A DNA stretch of 64,000 nt from Streptacidiphilus pinicola (GCF_003258295.1 NZ_QKYN01000020.1:25099-89098); one strand, 5' to 3'. Shown: positions 53,289 to 64,000, counted from the stretch's first letter. Made by a program: numbers and translations. The notes: generated from the letters alone by a model not told the origin.

Positions 53289-53342
53289 GATGTCAGTGGC
53301 TGACATCAACAACGGTAACACTCGATGTCAGTCACTGCCATC
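53289..53342. promoter_or_regulatory. Two repressor-type dyads upstream of the epimerase gene
   Basis: GATGTCA-GTGGC-TGACATC is a perfect inverted repeat at 53289-53307. GATGTCA-GTCAC-TGCCATC at 53324-53342 has one mismatch. The copies start 35 bp apart. The layout suits a TetR- or MarR-type dimer; none is encoded next to it. Confidence 0.6.
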
Positions 53343-53348
53343 AAAGGT

Positions 53349-54767
53349 TCAGCGGGAGCGCGGCGGATCGGCCAGCAGGTCGCCGACGGCGGCGATGCCC
53401 GCCGTGATCGCTCGGACGCCGACGTCGCCGAAGCCGAGGACCAGCTGCGGCGGCCGCACGGCGTGGGAGGCGCGGCAGGCGCTCATCCCGTGCAGGCCGA
53501 CGGCGCGCCCGCGCGCCGCCTCGACCACGCGGTGCTCGTCGGCGTCCGCCGGCAGATGGGCCACGGCGTGGAAGCCGGCCGCAAGACCCGTCACCCGCAC
53601 CCCGGGCGCGTGCTCGGCCAGCGCGGCCAGCAGCGTGTCGCGACGCGCGGCGTAGGTCGCGCGCATCCTGCGCAGATGGCGGTCGAACCGGCCCGACTCG
53701 ATCAGACGCGCCAGGGCGAGCTGGTCGAGCGTGGGCGTGCCGCGGTCGCTGAGATGCTTCTGCTCCGCGACGGCGTCGGCCAGCTGCGGCGGGCACAGCG
53801 CCCAGCCGATCCGCAGCGCCGGGGCCAGCGACTTGCTGACCGTGCCCAGCGAGACCACCCGGTCCGGTGCCAGGCCCTGCAGCGCGCCCACCGGTTCGCG
53901 GTCGTAGCGGTGCTCGGCGTCGTAGTCGTCCTCGATGACGTAGCCGTCGCAGGCACGGGCCCAGGCGAGCAGCGCCAGGCGCCGCTCCGGCGCCAGCGCG
54001 ACCCCGGTCGGCCACTGGTGCGCCGGGGTGACCGCGACCGCCCGCGCGTCCGTGCGGGCCAGCGCCGCCACGTCGAGGCCCTGCTCGTCCACCGGCACCG
54101 GCACCGCCCGCAGGCCCGCCGCCGCGGCCGCCGCGCCGAGCGACACCGGCGAGCCCGGATCCTCGAAGGCCAGGGCCCGCACCCCGCCCCGGGCGAGCAC
54201 CCGCAGGACCAGGCCGAGGCCCTGGGCGTACCCGTTGCACACCACGATCCGCTCCGGATCCGCCGCCGCGGCCCGCACCCGTCGCAGGTATCCGGCCAGC
54301 ACCTCGCGCAACTGCACATTGCCGCGCGCGTCCCCGTAGCCGAACGCGGCCGTCGGCATCCCGCGGGCCGCCTCGCGCGTCGCCCACAGCCAGTCCTGCA
54401 GCGGGAACGAGCGCAGGTCGGGAACGCCCCAGCGGAAGTCGGCCAGCAGCTTCTCGCCGCCGGGGCCGGACGGCGCGGCGACCGGGGGGACGGCCGCGCC
54501 CGCCGCCACCCGGGTCGCCGATCCGGGACGGGGCACCAGGTAACCCTCGGCCTGCAGTTGGGCGTAGCACTCCTGCACCAGGCCGCGCGAGACCCCGGCC
54601 GTCCGGGCCAGCTCGCGCGAGGACGGCAGCTTCTCGCCCACCTGGAGCCGCCCGGTCCGGATCGCCTCGCGCAGCGCGTCCTCCAGCTGGGCGCGCAGTG
54701 GCCGGCCGCTCGACCGGTCGACGGCCAGCAGCAGCTCGGGCGACGAACTGGACCACTCCGGAGGCAT
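53349..54767 (-). CDS. MocR/PdxR-family regulator (GntR helix-turn-helix plus aminotransferase domain)
   Basis: 472 residues. GntR domain about 18-85 (LRAQLEDALREAIRTGRLQV, LPSSRELARTAGVSRGLVQE). The aminotransferase-like domain follows: AFGYGDARGNVQLREVLAGY, VTPAHQWPTGVALAPERR, and the PLP-lysine region VSLGTVSKSLAPALRIGW. Such proteins sense pyridoxal phosphate or an amino compound. ATG 54767 is favoured because the GntR part follows and the upstream frame overlaps the divergent MFS gene. It probably controls that transporter. Confidence 0.9.
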   Translation of the reverse strand: MPPEWSSSSPELLLAVDRSSGRPLRAQLEDALREAIRTGRLQVGEKLPSSRELARTAGVSRGLVQECYAQLQAEGYLVPRPGSATRVAAGAAVPPVAAPSGPGGEKLLADFRWGVPDLRSFPLQDWLWATREAARGMPTAAFGYGDARGNVQLREVLAGYLRRVRAAAADPERIVVCNGYAQGLGLVLRVLARGGVRALAFEDPGSPVSLGAAAAAAGLRAVPVPVDEQGLDVAALARTDARAVAVTPAHQWPTGVALAPERRLALLAWARACDGYVIEDDYDAEHRYDREPVGALQGLAPDRVVSLGTVSKSLAPALRIGWALCPPQLADAVAEQKHLSDRGTPTLDQLALARLIESGRFDRHLRRMRATYAARRDTLLAALAEHAPGVRVTGLAAGFHAVAHLPADADEHRVVEAARGRAVGLHGMSACRASHAVRPPQLVLGFGDVGVRAITAGIAAVGDLLADPPRSR

Positions 54768-54802
54768 GGAACCGGAGCTTACCGGCGATCCGGTCGGCGG
54801 CT

Positions 54803-54808
54803 TAGCGT
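54803..54808 (+). promoter_or_regulatory. Possible -10 element for the leaderless MFS transcript
   Basis: TAGCGT lies 7 bp before the GTG at 54815, so transcription would start at the initiator codon. No convincing ribosome binding site precedes the GTG. The -35 is not clear. Confidence 0.35.
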
Positions 54809-54814
54809 CCAGGT

Positions 54815-56020
54815 GTGACCAAGACCCTCGCCTCGTCCCCGCGCGCCGCCGGGCCTCGACCACCGTTGCTGACACGGCCGTTGCTGCTGCGGTTCGTGTC
54901 CCTGCTCGGCGGCTCCACCAGCTTCTACCTGCTGCTCTCGGTCGTCCCCGGCTTCGCCGTGGCCCACGGCGGCGGCGGAGGAACGGCCGGGCTGGCCACC
55001 GGCGTGCTCATGCTCGCCACCGTCGGCGGCGAGCTCGCCACGCCCGCGCTGGTCCGGCGCCTCGGCTACCGCGTGGTGCTGGCCGCCGGGTTGGCCCTGA
55101 TGGGCGCACCGGCGCTGGCGCTCACGGCCTCCGCCGCGCTCTGGGTCATCGTCGCGGTGTGCGTGCTGCGCGGCGTCGGCTTCGCCTGCACCGTCGTCGC
55201 CGGCGGCGCGCTCACCGCCTCCCTGATCCCGGCCGAACGGCGCGGCGAGGGCCTGGCGTTGGTGGGCATCGTCAGCGGCGTGCCCTCGCTGGTGGCGCTG
55301 CCGCTCGGGGTCTGGCTCGCGGCGCACGAGGGCTACGGCGCGGTCTTCACCATCGGCGCCGCGGCGGCGCTGCTGGCGGTGCTCTCCGTGCCCGCCCTTC
55401 CCGACCGGATCCGCGCCTCGGGCCGCCACGTCGGCCTGGGCGAGGCCTTGCGCAGCGGCGAACTGCTGCGCCCCGCCGTGGTGTTCGGCACCACCGCGGT
55501 CGCGGCCGGCATCGTCGTCACCTTCCTGCCGCTGGTCGTCCCGGGCTCGGCGGGCTGGGCGGTCACCGTCGCCCTGCTGGTCCAGCCCGGCGCTGCCACG
55601 ATCGCCCGCTGGGTCGCGGGCCGCCGCGGCGACCGCCGCGGCCCGGCGGGGCTGGTCGTGCCCGGCCTGCTGCTGGCCGCGCTGGGCACGCTGCTGACGG
55701 CGGCGGCCACGAGCAGCCCCGTCCTGGTCGTGGTCGCGATGGCCGTGTTCGGCACCGGCTTCGGCTTCGCGCAGAACTCCACGCTGATGCTGATGTACGG
55801 CCGCGTCCCCGAGGCCGGGTACGGCACCGTCAGCGCGCTGTGGAACTTCGCCTACGACGCCGGCATGGGCGTCGGCGCCCTCGCCTTCGGCGCGGTGGCC
55901 GCCGCCACCGGCTACCCCTCGGCCTTCGCCCTGACCGCCGCGGTGATGCTCGCGGCCCTCGCCCCCGCCCTCGCCGACCGGCGCCGGGCGACGACACCGA
56001 AGGAGGCTGGACCACAGTGA
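54815..56020 (+). CDS. MFS transporter
   Basis: 401 residues, 12 transmembrane helices. The motif-A-like loop is VRRLGYRVVLAAGLALMG after helix 2. FGFAQNSTLMLMYGRVPEAG and YGTVSALWNFAYDAGMGVG are in the second half. It starts with GTG at 54815. It is divergent from the MocR regulator across 47 bp, the usual layout for a regulated exporter. The substrate is unknown. Confidence 0.9.
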   Translation: MTKTLASSPRAAGPRPPLLTRPLLLRFVSLLGGSTSFYLLLSVVPGFAVAHGGGGGTAGLATGVLMLATVGGELATPALVRRLGYRVVLAAGLALMGAPALALTASAALWVIVAVCVLRGVGFACTVVAGGALTASLIPAERRGEGLALVGIVSGVPSLVALPLGVWLAAHEGYGAVFTIGAAAALLAVLSVPALPDRIRASGRHVGLGEALRSGELLRPAVVFGTTAVAAGIVVTFLPLVVPGSAGWAVTVALLVQPGAATIARWVAGRRGDRRGPAGLVVPGLLLAALGTLLTAAATSSPVLVVVAMAVFGTGFGFAQNSTLMLMYGRVPEAGYGTVSALWNFAYDAGMGVGALAFGAVAAATGYPSAFALTAAVMLAALAPALADRRRATTPKEAGPQ

Positions 56021-56114
56021 TCGACTGCCGCGACTGGCGAAGGTGGGCCACCACCGGGGAGCGGCCACGGCACTGATGCGAGCGTCGACCGCCTGGGCGC
56101 GTCCATCAGCGACC

Positions 56115-56142
56115 CGCTGAGACGACGACTCGCTGAGACGAC
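56115..56142 (+). repeat. Tandem direct repeat upstream of the methyltransferase
   Basis: CGCTGAGACGAC occurs at 56115-56126 and 56131-56142, a 16-bp period, 20-47 bp before the GTG at 56162. It may be an operator or a chance duplication. Confidence 0.4.
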
Positions 56143-56161
56143 CTGCTGAGGAGACCCCGCT

Positions 56162-57016
56162 GTGAACCCGCACCACGCGATCCCGCACGACCTGCACCCG
56201 CGCCCTGCCAACACCGGCACCCTGAACGCGTTCTCCGACGTCGACGCCAGCGGCCGCGCCGCCGAACTCGGCCGCTACCTCGACCACGCCCATCGCGGCC
56301 TGCACGCCCCGAAGGGGACGCTGCGCGCCGGACTCGGGGTCAGGCCGGGAGGCCGCGTCCTGGACCTCGGCTGCGGCACCGGCCACGAACTGGCGCAGCT
56401 CCAGGCCGACGGTTTCCACGCCGTCGGCGTGGACCTCAGCGCCGAGCTGCTGCGCGCCGGCCGCGAACGGCTGCACGCCGACGGGCACCCGGTCCGGCTG
56501 GCGGTCGCCGACGGGGGCCGACTGCCGTTCGCCGACGCCTCGTTCGACGGCTGCCGGATCGAGCGCGTCCTGCAGCACGTCCCCGATCCCGCCGCGGTGC
56601 TGCGCGAGGTCCGGCGCGTCCTGCGACCGGGCGGCGCCGTCGCGGTGCTGGAGCCGGACTGGGCGTCCTTCGCGATCGCCGCCACGGACCGCGACACCGC
56701 ACGCGCCGTGGCCGACGCGGTCGGCGCGGACATCGCCCACCGCGACGTCGGCCGCCACCTGCGCCGCCTGCTGGTCGACGCGGGCCTCACCGAGGTCCGG
56801 GTCGAGGTCGAACTCGTCGCCTACGGCTGGCTCGAGGAGCTGGCCAACGTCGTCGACCTGCGCCGCGCCGCGTCCCGCGCGGTCGCCGACGGCACGCTCG
56901 ACCGCGCCCGCGCGGAGGCGTTCCTGACGGAACAACAACTCCTGTCCGACGCGGGCGCGTTCCACGCCTCCCTGAACCGCTCCGTGCTCGCCTGGGCCCG
57001 CCGCTCCGGAGCCTGA
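56162..57016 (+). CDS. SAM-dependent methyltransferase
   Basis: 284 residues, class I fold. SAM-binding motif I is GGRVLDLGCGTGHELAQL, with HAVGVDLSAELLRAGRERL next. CRIERVLQHVPDPAAVLREV and VRRVLRPGGAVAVLEPDW are the post-I and motif III regions of UbiE/ArsM-like enzymes. GAGGAGACCCCGCT precedes the GTG. The substrate is unknown; it stands alone. Confidence 0.88.
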   Translation: MNPHHAIPHDLHPRPANTGTLNAFSDVDASGRAAELGRYLDHAHRGLHAPKGTLRAGLGVRPGGRVLDLGCGTGHELAQLQADGFHAVGVDLSAELLRAGRERLHADGHPVRLAVADGGRLPFADASFDGCRIERVLQHVPDPAAVLREVRRVLRPGGAVAVLEPDWASFAIAATDRDTARAVADAVGADIAHRDVGRHLRRLLVDAGLTEVRVEVELVAYGWLEELANVVDLRRAASRAVADGTLDRARAEAFLTEQQLLSDAGAFHASLNRSVLAWARRSGA

Positions 57017-57045
57017 CCCGGAGGCCCGGCCGCCTGCGCGGGGGC

Positions 57046-59451
<2,406 letters not shown>

Positions 59452-59517
59452 CGGTCTCCCTCAGGCTCTCGCTCGCCACCCAGGCTCAGCCGATCGTAAC
59501 CGCGCCCGCGCCCCGGC

Positions 59518-59637
59518 TCAGCGCGTCCCGGAAGCCGGGTCGAGCAGTCCCGCCCAGGCGTCCCAGACGCGCCGGTGCGCCGCGGTCGAGTCCAGCAGGA
59601 CGCCGTCCACGTCGAACAGCACCGCGGCGCGGCTCAT
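59518..59637 (-). pseudogene. N-terminal remnant of a HAD-family hydrolase
   Basis: 39 residues: MSRAAVLFDVDGVLLDSTAA then HRRVWDAWAGLLDPASGTR and a stop. The DVDGVLLDS motif is the HAD nucleophile loop, but the remaining domain is missing. The ATG overlaps the stop of the thioesterase gene, so it was probably its operon partner. Confidence 0.7.
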
Positions 59638-59981
59638 GCCCCACCCAGGAACCGGGCGCGGTCGACGACCACGCGGTCGATCTCGCCCGACCCCACCACC
59701 TCGCCGGCGCCGTCGACGGCCCGCACCACGAAGGTCAGCCGCCGCCCGGTGACCGCGGCGACCGTGGCGGTCACCTCCACCCACCCGCCCACGGCCGTGG
59801 CCCGCAGATGCTCGACCCGCACCGCCGTCCCCACGCTGGTCTGCCCCTCCTCCACGAACGCCCCGGCGACCGCGACCGTCGCCGCCTCCATCCACGCCAC
59901 CAAACGCGGCGTTCCCAGCACGGGCACGTCCCCGCTCCCGAGCGCGATCGCGGTGTCGTCCTCGCTCACGTCATGTCGCAT
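59634..59981 (-). CDS. Hotdog-fold thioesterase (FlK-like)
   Basis: 115 residues. GTPRLVAWMEAATVAVAGAF is followed by EGQTSVGTAVRVEHLRATAV and VDGAGEVVGSGEIDRVVV. The TSVG-x6-HL pattern is typical of fluoroacetyl-CoA thioesterase-like proteins and general acyl-CoA thioesterases. It overlaps a HAD remnant by 4 bp at its 3' end. The natural thioester is unknown. Confidence 0.85.
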   Translation of the reverse strand: MRHDVSEDDTAIALGSGDVPVLGTPRLVAWMEAATVAVAGAFVEEGQTSVGTAVRVEHLRATAVGGWVEVTATVAAVTGRRLTFVVRAVDGAGEVVGSGEIDRVVVDRARFLGGA

Positions 59982-60077
59982 GGCAGCACGCTATCCCGAT
60001 CTTGGGATGGCCACGCCCGGCCGCAGTCGCGAAGATCGCCACGAGGGAACGACGCGACGGGAACGAAGGGACGACCG

Positions 60078-60374
60078 GTGAGCCTCTACTACTGCCCGAC
60101 CGTGCGGGAGGTCGAGCACACGACCGAGGGCGGATTCGACGTCTGCTGCGCGCATCCCGAGCTGCACGTGCCCATGCCGGACACGGAGGCCACCGCCGTC
60201 GTGTCGGACGCGCTCGACCAGGCCAAGCGCCGCGAGTTCCGGCTCGGGCGGCGGGCGAAGGCCGCTGAGGCGGCGCTGCGGAAGGTACGGGCGGAGCTGG
60301 AGGGCGGTGGGGTGCCCACGCGGAAGCGGCTGCTGAAGATCCTGGAGCGCGCCGAGCAGAAGGCGCGGGGGTAG
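60078..60374 (+). CDS. Hypothetical protein with helical C-terminus
   Basis: 98 residues from GTG 60078. The N-terminus has a possible metal-binding Cys/His group (YYCPTVREVEHTTEGGFDVC, then CAHPELHVP). The C-terminal half is a basic helix (AKRREFRLGRRAKAAEAALR). AAGGGACGACCG precedes the start. No family is recognised. It is followed after 102 bp by a DUF1918 gene. Confidence 0.65.
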   Translation: MSLYYCPTVREVEHTTEGGFDVCCAHPELHVPMPDTEATAVVSDALDQAKRREFRLGRRAKAAEAALRKVRAELEGGGVPTRKRLLKILERAEQKARG

Positions 60375-60476
60375 CGCACGGTTGCTGGGGGGCCGCCGGG
60401 GTGGTGAGCTGGAGGGGATGAGTCGACGGGCGGCGAGCGCGGTCGGGGGCGCGGAAGGGAAGACGGTGAGGGGCAG

Positions 60477-60686
60477 ATGAAGGCGAAGACAGGGGACCGG
60501 CTGCGGTTCCTCGGACATCAGGTGGGCACACCGGACCACTACGGGCGGGTCGTGAAGGTCATCGGTCCCGACGGCGATCCGCCGTACCTCGTGGAGTTCG
60601 ACGACGGACACCAGGCCGAGGTCTATCCAGGCTCGGACTGCGAGCTGGCGCACGCCAAGGGCCAGGGCCAGGCCGCCGCGCACTGA
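60477..60686 (+). CDS. DUF1918 protein
   Basis: 69 residues. AKTGDRLRFLGHQVGTPDHY, GRVVKVIGPDGDPPYLVEFD and DGHQAEVYPGSDCEL match DUF1918, a small barrel of unknown function. GAGGGGCAG precedes the ATG. It is a paralogue of the genes at 30424 and 61015. Confidence 0.85.
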   Translation: MKAKTGDRLRFLGHQVGTPDHYGRVVKVIGPDGDPPYLVEFDDGHQAEVYPGSDCELAHAKGQGQAAAH

Positions 60687-61014
60687 CGCCGCGCGGTCCG
60701 CTGCGGTCCGCTGTGGCCGCACCCGATCGCCCTGGTCGGGCGCGGGCTGCTCGACGTCCACGACCGGCGACCGGACACCGAACACCCGGACATCCGGAAA
60801 CCCCGCCGCGGACCTGACGAGGACCGGCGCCGCGACCGCGCGCGCGGTTGGCGCACCGGGACCGGCGGGTAGCCGTCCCGGCGGGTCGTCGCACGAATGG
60901 AGCACCCGCGGTGGCTCGCCCCCGCGTCCGTTCCGAGGGTGGAGGGGAGACCGGAGCGCGGCGACTAGGAGCGGCGATGGCCAGCAAGCGCAGCCCGCCC
61001 AGCGAGCCCGCGGA
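60687..61014. other. Intergenic region without a recognised feature
   Basis: This 328-bp gap lies between convergent DUF1918 genes. I see no convincing gene, box or hairpin in it; it is GC-rich and low in coding character on both strands. Confidence 0.5.
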
Positions 61015-61236
61015 TCAGAGGTACGCGGCGTCGGGGTGGATGGTCTCCACCCGCTGCTTCGTGGACCTGATCTGTGACCCCGGGCCCGGGCCCACCACGG
61101 CCGTTCGGCCGTCCGGGTACTGCACCCGGTAGGGCGGCGCGCCCGCGTCCCCCAGCACCTCGGTGACCTTCGCGACCTTGCCGTACGCGGCCGCACGGCC
61201 CTGCATCACCAGCCAGTCGCCCCGGGCGGCTTGCAT
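61015..61236 (-). CDS. DUF1918 protein
   Basis: 73 residues. ARGDWLVMQGRAAAYGKVAK, EVLGDAGAPPYRVQYPDGRT and AVVGPGPGSQI fit DUF1918. GGAAGGAGGCGG precedes the ATG at 61236, which supports this start. It is divergent from the DyP peroxidase gene across 58 bp. Confidence 0.85.
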   Translation of the reverse strand: MQAARGDWLVMQGRAAAYGKVAKVTEVLGDAGAPPYRVQYPDGRTAVVGPGPGSQIRSTKQRVETIHPDAAYL

Positions 61237-61294
61237 CCGGACCGCCTCCCTTCCGGGCCGAGGTCGAATCGAGCCCCACCAGTCTAGGAGCCCC

Positions 61295-62275
61295 ATGGCG
61301 ACACCGCAGAGCATCGTCCGGCCGCCGACGCGCGCCGCCGTCTTCCTCGTGGGCACCGTCGCCGAGGACGGCGAACCGACGGTGCGTGACGTGCTGCAGG
61401 ACCTGGCGAGCATCGTGCGTTCGGTGGCGTTCCGGGCCCCGGCCGACGGCCTCGCCTGCGTCGCGGGGATCGGCTCCGACGGCTGGGACCGGCTCTTCGA
61501 CGGGCCCAAGCCACGTGAGCTGCACCCTTTCCCGGCGCTGGACGGGCCCGTCCACCACGCCCCGGCGACGCCGGGGGACCTGCTCTTCCACATCCGCGCG
61601 CAGCGCATGGACCTCTGCTTCGAGCTCGCCCGTCAGATCACCGACCGCCTCGGCCCGGCGGTCACCGTCGTCGACGAGGTGCACGGCTTCAAGTACTTCG
61701 ACGAACGCGACCTGCTCGGCTTCGTCGACGGCAGCGAGAACCCCGAGGGCGGGGCCGCGGACGCGGCGGTCCACATCGCCGACGAGGACCCCCGGTTCCG
61801 CGCCGGCAGCTACGTCGTCGTGCAGAAGTACCTCCACGACCTGACCGCCTGGGGCGAGTTGAGCACCGAGGACCAGGAGCGGGCGATCGGCCGCAGCAAG
61901 GCGTCCAACGTGGAGTTCCCCGACGACGTCAAGCCCGCGAACTCGCACGTCGCACTGAACACCATCGTCGACGCGAACGGGGTGCAGCATCAGATCCTGC
62001 GCGAGAACATGCCGTTCGGCGCGGTGGGCGGCGCAGAGTTCGGCACCTACTTCATCGGCTACGCGCGCACCCCGTCGGTGACCGAGCGGATGCTGCGCAA
62101 CATGTTCCTCGGCGACCCGCCGGGCACCACCGACCGGATCCTCGACTTCTCCAGGCCCGTCACCGGATGCCTGTTCTTCGTCCCGAGCCAGGACTTCCTC
62201 GACGACGCGACGCCCGACTCGGGGACGACGGGCGGCGGTTCCCTCGGTATCGGCAGTCTCAAAGGAGCGTCCTGA
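61295..62275 (+). CDS. DyP-type peroxidase, encapsulin cargo
   Basis: 326 residues. The family signature GFVDGSENP (142-150) carries the distal Asp, and His218 (NSHVAL) is the likely haem ligand. It is short and resembles the bacterial B-type enzymes. The last 14 residues contain SLGIGSLKG, a close match to the cargo-loading peptide that targets proteins into encapsulin shells. CTAGGAGCCCC precedes the ATG. Its stop overlaps the encapsulin ATG by one base. It oxidises dyes or haem-like substrates with H2O2; the physiological substrate is unknown. Confidence 0.95.
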   Translation: MATPQSIVRPPTRAAVFLVGTVAEDGEPTVRDVLQDLASIVRSVAFRAPADGLACVAGIGSDGWDRLFDGPKPRELHPFPALDGPVHHAPATPGDLLFHIRAQRMDLCFELARQITDRLGPAVTVVDEVHGFKYFDERDLLGFVDGSENPEGGAADAAVHIADEDPRFRAGSYVVVQKYLHDLTAWGELSTEDQERAIGRSKASNVEFPDDVKPANSHVALNTIVDANGVQHQILRENMPFGAVGGAEFGTYFIGYARTPSVTERMLRNMFLGDPPGTTDRILDFSRPVTGCLFFVPSQDFLDDATPDSGTTGGGSLGIGSLKGAS

Positions 62276-63093
62276 TGGCGGCCACCACCAGCGGCATGAA
62301 CAACCTGCACCGCGACCTCGCCCCGATCACGCCCGCCGCCTGGGCGCAGATCGAGGAGGAGGCCCGCCGGTCCTTCCGGCGCCACGTGGCCGGCCGGCGC
62401 GTCGTGGACGTCACCGGGCCGAGCGGCCCCGAGCTCGCCGCCGTCGGCACCGGACACCTCGCCGACATCGAGCCGCCCGCGGAGCGGGTGACGGCGCGGC
62501 TGCGCGAGGCACGGCGGCTGGTGGAACTGCGGGTCCCGTTCACGGTCTCCCGGACCGCCGTCGACGACGTGGAACGCGGTGCGCAGGACTCCGACTGGCA
62601 GCCCGTCAAGGACGCCGCCCGGGTCATGGCCTTCGCCGAGGACCACGCCGTCTTCGACGGCTACCCGGCCGCCGGAATCGAGGGCCTGCGCGCCCGCAGC
62701 TCCAACCCGCCGCTCACGCTGCCGGCGGAGCCCGGCGACTACCCCGACGTCGTCAGCAGCGCGCTGACCGCGCTGCGCCTGGCCGGAGTCGACGGCCCCT
62801 ACGCGGTGCTGCTCGGTGCGGACCAGTACAGCGCGGTGAGCGAGACCTCCGACCACGGCTATCCGGTGGCCAAGCACCTGGAGCGGATGGTCGACAGCGA
62901 GCTGATCTGGGCCCCGGCCCTGAGCGGCGGGTACGTGCTGTCCACCCGCGGCGGCGACTTCGAACTGCGGCTGGGCCAGGACCTGTCGATCGGCTACACC
63001 GCCCACGACGCGGACAACGTCGAGCTCTACTTCCAACAGACGCTGACGTTCCTCACCTTCACCGACGAAGCAGTGGTCGCGCTGCGGCCCTGA
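62275..63093 (+). CDS. Family 1 encapsulin shell protein
   Basis: 272 residues, normal for the HK97-fold family 1 shell protein. MNNLHRDLAPITPAAWAQIE, EARRSFRRHVAGRRVVDVTG and PLTLPAEPGDYPDVVSSALT are family landmarks. YSAVSETSDHGYPVAKHLER and FELRLGQDLSIGYTAHDADN are also conserved. It self-assembles into a protein nanocompartment that loads the DyP peroxidase encoded just upstream. AAAGGAGCG precedes the ATG, which overlaps the upstream stop. Confidence 0.96.
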   Translation: MAATTSGMNNLHRDLAPITPAAWAQIEEEARRSFRRHVAGRRVVDVTGPSGPELAAVGTGHLADIEPPAERVTARLREARRLVELRVPFTVSRTAVDDVERGAQDSDWQPVKDAARVMAFAEDHAVFDGYPAAGIEGLRARSSNPPLTLPAEPGDYPDVVSSALTALRLAGVDGPYAVLLGADQYSAVSETSDHGYPVAKHLERMVDSELIWAPALSGGYVLSTRGGDFELRLGQDLSIGYTAHDADNVELYFQQTLTFLTFTDEAVVALRP

Positions 63094-63154
63094 CCGGCCC
63101 GGTGGCACCTGCGGGCCATGGACAGGGCGGCGGCTCATCAGTGATCATGGCGCG

Positions 63155-63949
63155 ATGACGGACCACAGCCGGGTCGAGCGCGTGATCAGGAACGTCGTGG
63201 TCGCGGTCGTGGCGCTCATCCTCGTGTTCTACGGGCTGATGGCCTGGGGCCTGCACTCGCGGGCGAGCACGCCCGTGGGCGGGCGACCGGGCACTTCCGC
63301 GACACCGTCCGGTGCCGCTGCTGCCATCACCGCCGACCTGAACGGCGACCTCAACAGCGGCTTTCTCTCCCCGGGCCAGACGTACGGAGGCCCCTTCACC
63401 CAGGGCACCGTCGTCGACCAGGTCGAGTCCCACGGCGGCGTGGTCCTCTCGATGCGCGGTCTGACGCAGAGTTCGCTCACCGTGATGCTGGGCGTCGGGT
63501 CCGCGCCGACCTGCTCCACCTACTCGTTCACCCTCACCCACGACTCGACGCAGCAACAGCCCTCGCCCTGCCCGGGCGGCACGGCCACCCAGCTCGCCCG
63601 CACCCTCCTCGCCCAACCGACGACCGGCCGCCAGCAGTCGGCCGCCCCCGCCGCCTACCCCCCCACCGTCGCGGGTGTCCGCACCCTGCTGCTCGCCGAG
63701 CTCGGCTCCCAAGCGGCGACGGTCCCCTTCGCCACGGCCGCGACCACCGCCCCGACCGGCACCCCCGTCCTGGTGGCGGCGGTCCGCGTCCACGGCATCT
63801 GCGACTTCGTCAGGCTGGGCACCTCGACCACCATCAGTTCTTGGGTGCCTCTCTGGCCGGCGCCGGTGGACGATCAGACGTCCTGCACCCCCGCCCAGGC
63901 CCTCGCGGCCGGCAACCTCTACGGCTCAGACCCGGCCCTGGAGGGGTGA
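63155..63949 (+). CDS. Membrane-anchored hypothetical protein
   Basis: 264 residues. One N-terminal transmembrane helix (NVVVAVVALILVFYGLMAWG) precedes a Ser/Thr/Pro-rich extracytoplasmic part. Three cysteines there (APTCSTYSF, PSPCPGG, GICDFVR) plus one near the end (QTSCTPAQ) could form disulfides. No family is recognised. It lies 61 bp after the encapsulin gene; a functional link is unproven. Confidence 0.75.
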   Translation: MTDHSRVERVIRNVVVAVVALILVFYGLMAWGLHSRASTPVGGRPGTSATPSGAAAAITADLNGDLNSGFLSPGQTYGGPFTQGTVVDQVESHGGVVLSMRGLTQSSLTVMLGVGSAPTCSTYSFTLTHDSTQQQPSPCPGGTATQLARTLLAQPTTGRQQSAAPAAYPPTVAGVRTLLLAELGSQAATVPFATAATTAPTGTPVLVAAVRVHGICDFVRLGTSTTISSWVPLWPAPVDDQTSCTPAQALAAGNLYGSDPALEG

Positions 63950-64000
63950 CGACCGGCCCCCGCGCGGCGACTCCGCCCGTCGCCCGAGCGGGCCCGGGGG

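Noticed and set aside
61085..61115. GGCCGTTCGGCC palindrome within the DUF1918 gene
   Set aside because: It lies in coding sequence, lacks the outer G/C arms of the box, and no regulated gene neighbours suggest function.

Overview
The window is high-GC DNA (roughly 70% or more) with actinobacterial coding style: GTG starts, GGAGG ribosome binding sites, strong third-position G/C bias and many start/stop overlaps. Gene content (third MreB-like protein, MocR, DUF1918, DUF1876, Rv1733c-like and Rv2629-like proteins, DyP/encapsulin) points to a Streptomycetaceae-type chromosome. No tRNA, rRNA, CRISPR array, integrase or insertion sequence was found.

Region 1 (1 to about 42,900) is a dormancy/redox-stress island resembling the mycobacterial DosR (DevR) regulon. 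It contains a DevR/DosR-type response regulator (9486-10226), six intact tandem universal stress proteins, five CBS-BON proteins plus one CBS-only protein, two Acg-type nitroreductases, two pyridoxamine-oxidase-fold proteins, an Rv1733c-like membrane protein, an Rv1738-like DUF1876 protein and an Rv2629/Balon-like protein. It also holds a phosphoketolase, a four-subunit group 3b NiFe hydrogenase with its maturation protease, a GH65 enzyme, an alcohol dehydrogenase, a flavodoxin and a Na+/H+ antiporter. A palindrome of the form GGGCCG-NN-CGGCCC recurs in the gaps between these genes. Five copies are perfect, and many occur as pairs exactly 22 bp apart. This is most simply read as the binding site of the local DevR-type regulator. 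The implied programme is survival under low oxygen or energy limitation: hydrogen and NAD(P)H redox balancing, acetyl-phosphate generation, ribosome hibernation and nucleotide-sensing stress proteins.

Embedded in the island, about 14.2-20.7 kb is a patchwork of truncated genes. It includes a DUF1876/short-chain-dehydrogenase chimera, a PEP-synthase/phosphofructokinase chimera, and tail fragments of a USP, an MFS transporter, a PHB depolymerase and a carboxylesterase. An intact USP and an MreB-like gene are interspersed. More remnants lie at 7.1, 38.1, 42.9, 43.4, 46.0 and 59.5 kb.

Region 2 (about 43-57 kb) is an ordinary chromosomal arm: MMPL transporter, FAD oxidoreductase, MerR with aldo-keto reductase, CorA, LysR with EamA exporter, NAD-dependent epimerase with twin operators, MocR with MFS transporter, and a methyltransferase. 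No DevR-type boxes were seen there.

Region 3 (57-64 kb) holds a short UvrA-like ATPase, a hotdog thioesterase, two DUF1918 proteins, and a DyP peroxidase/encapsulin pair whose peroxidase carries a recognisable cargo-loading tail. It ends with a membrane-anchored protein of unknown function.
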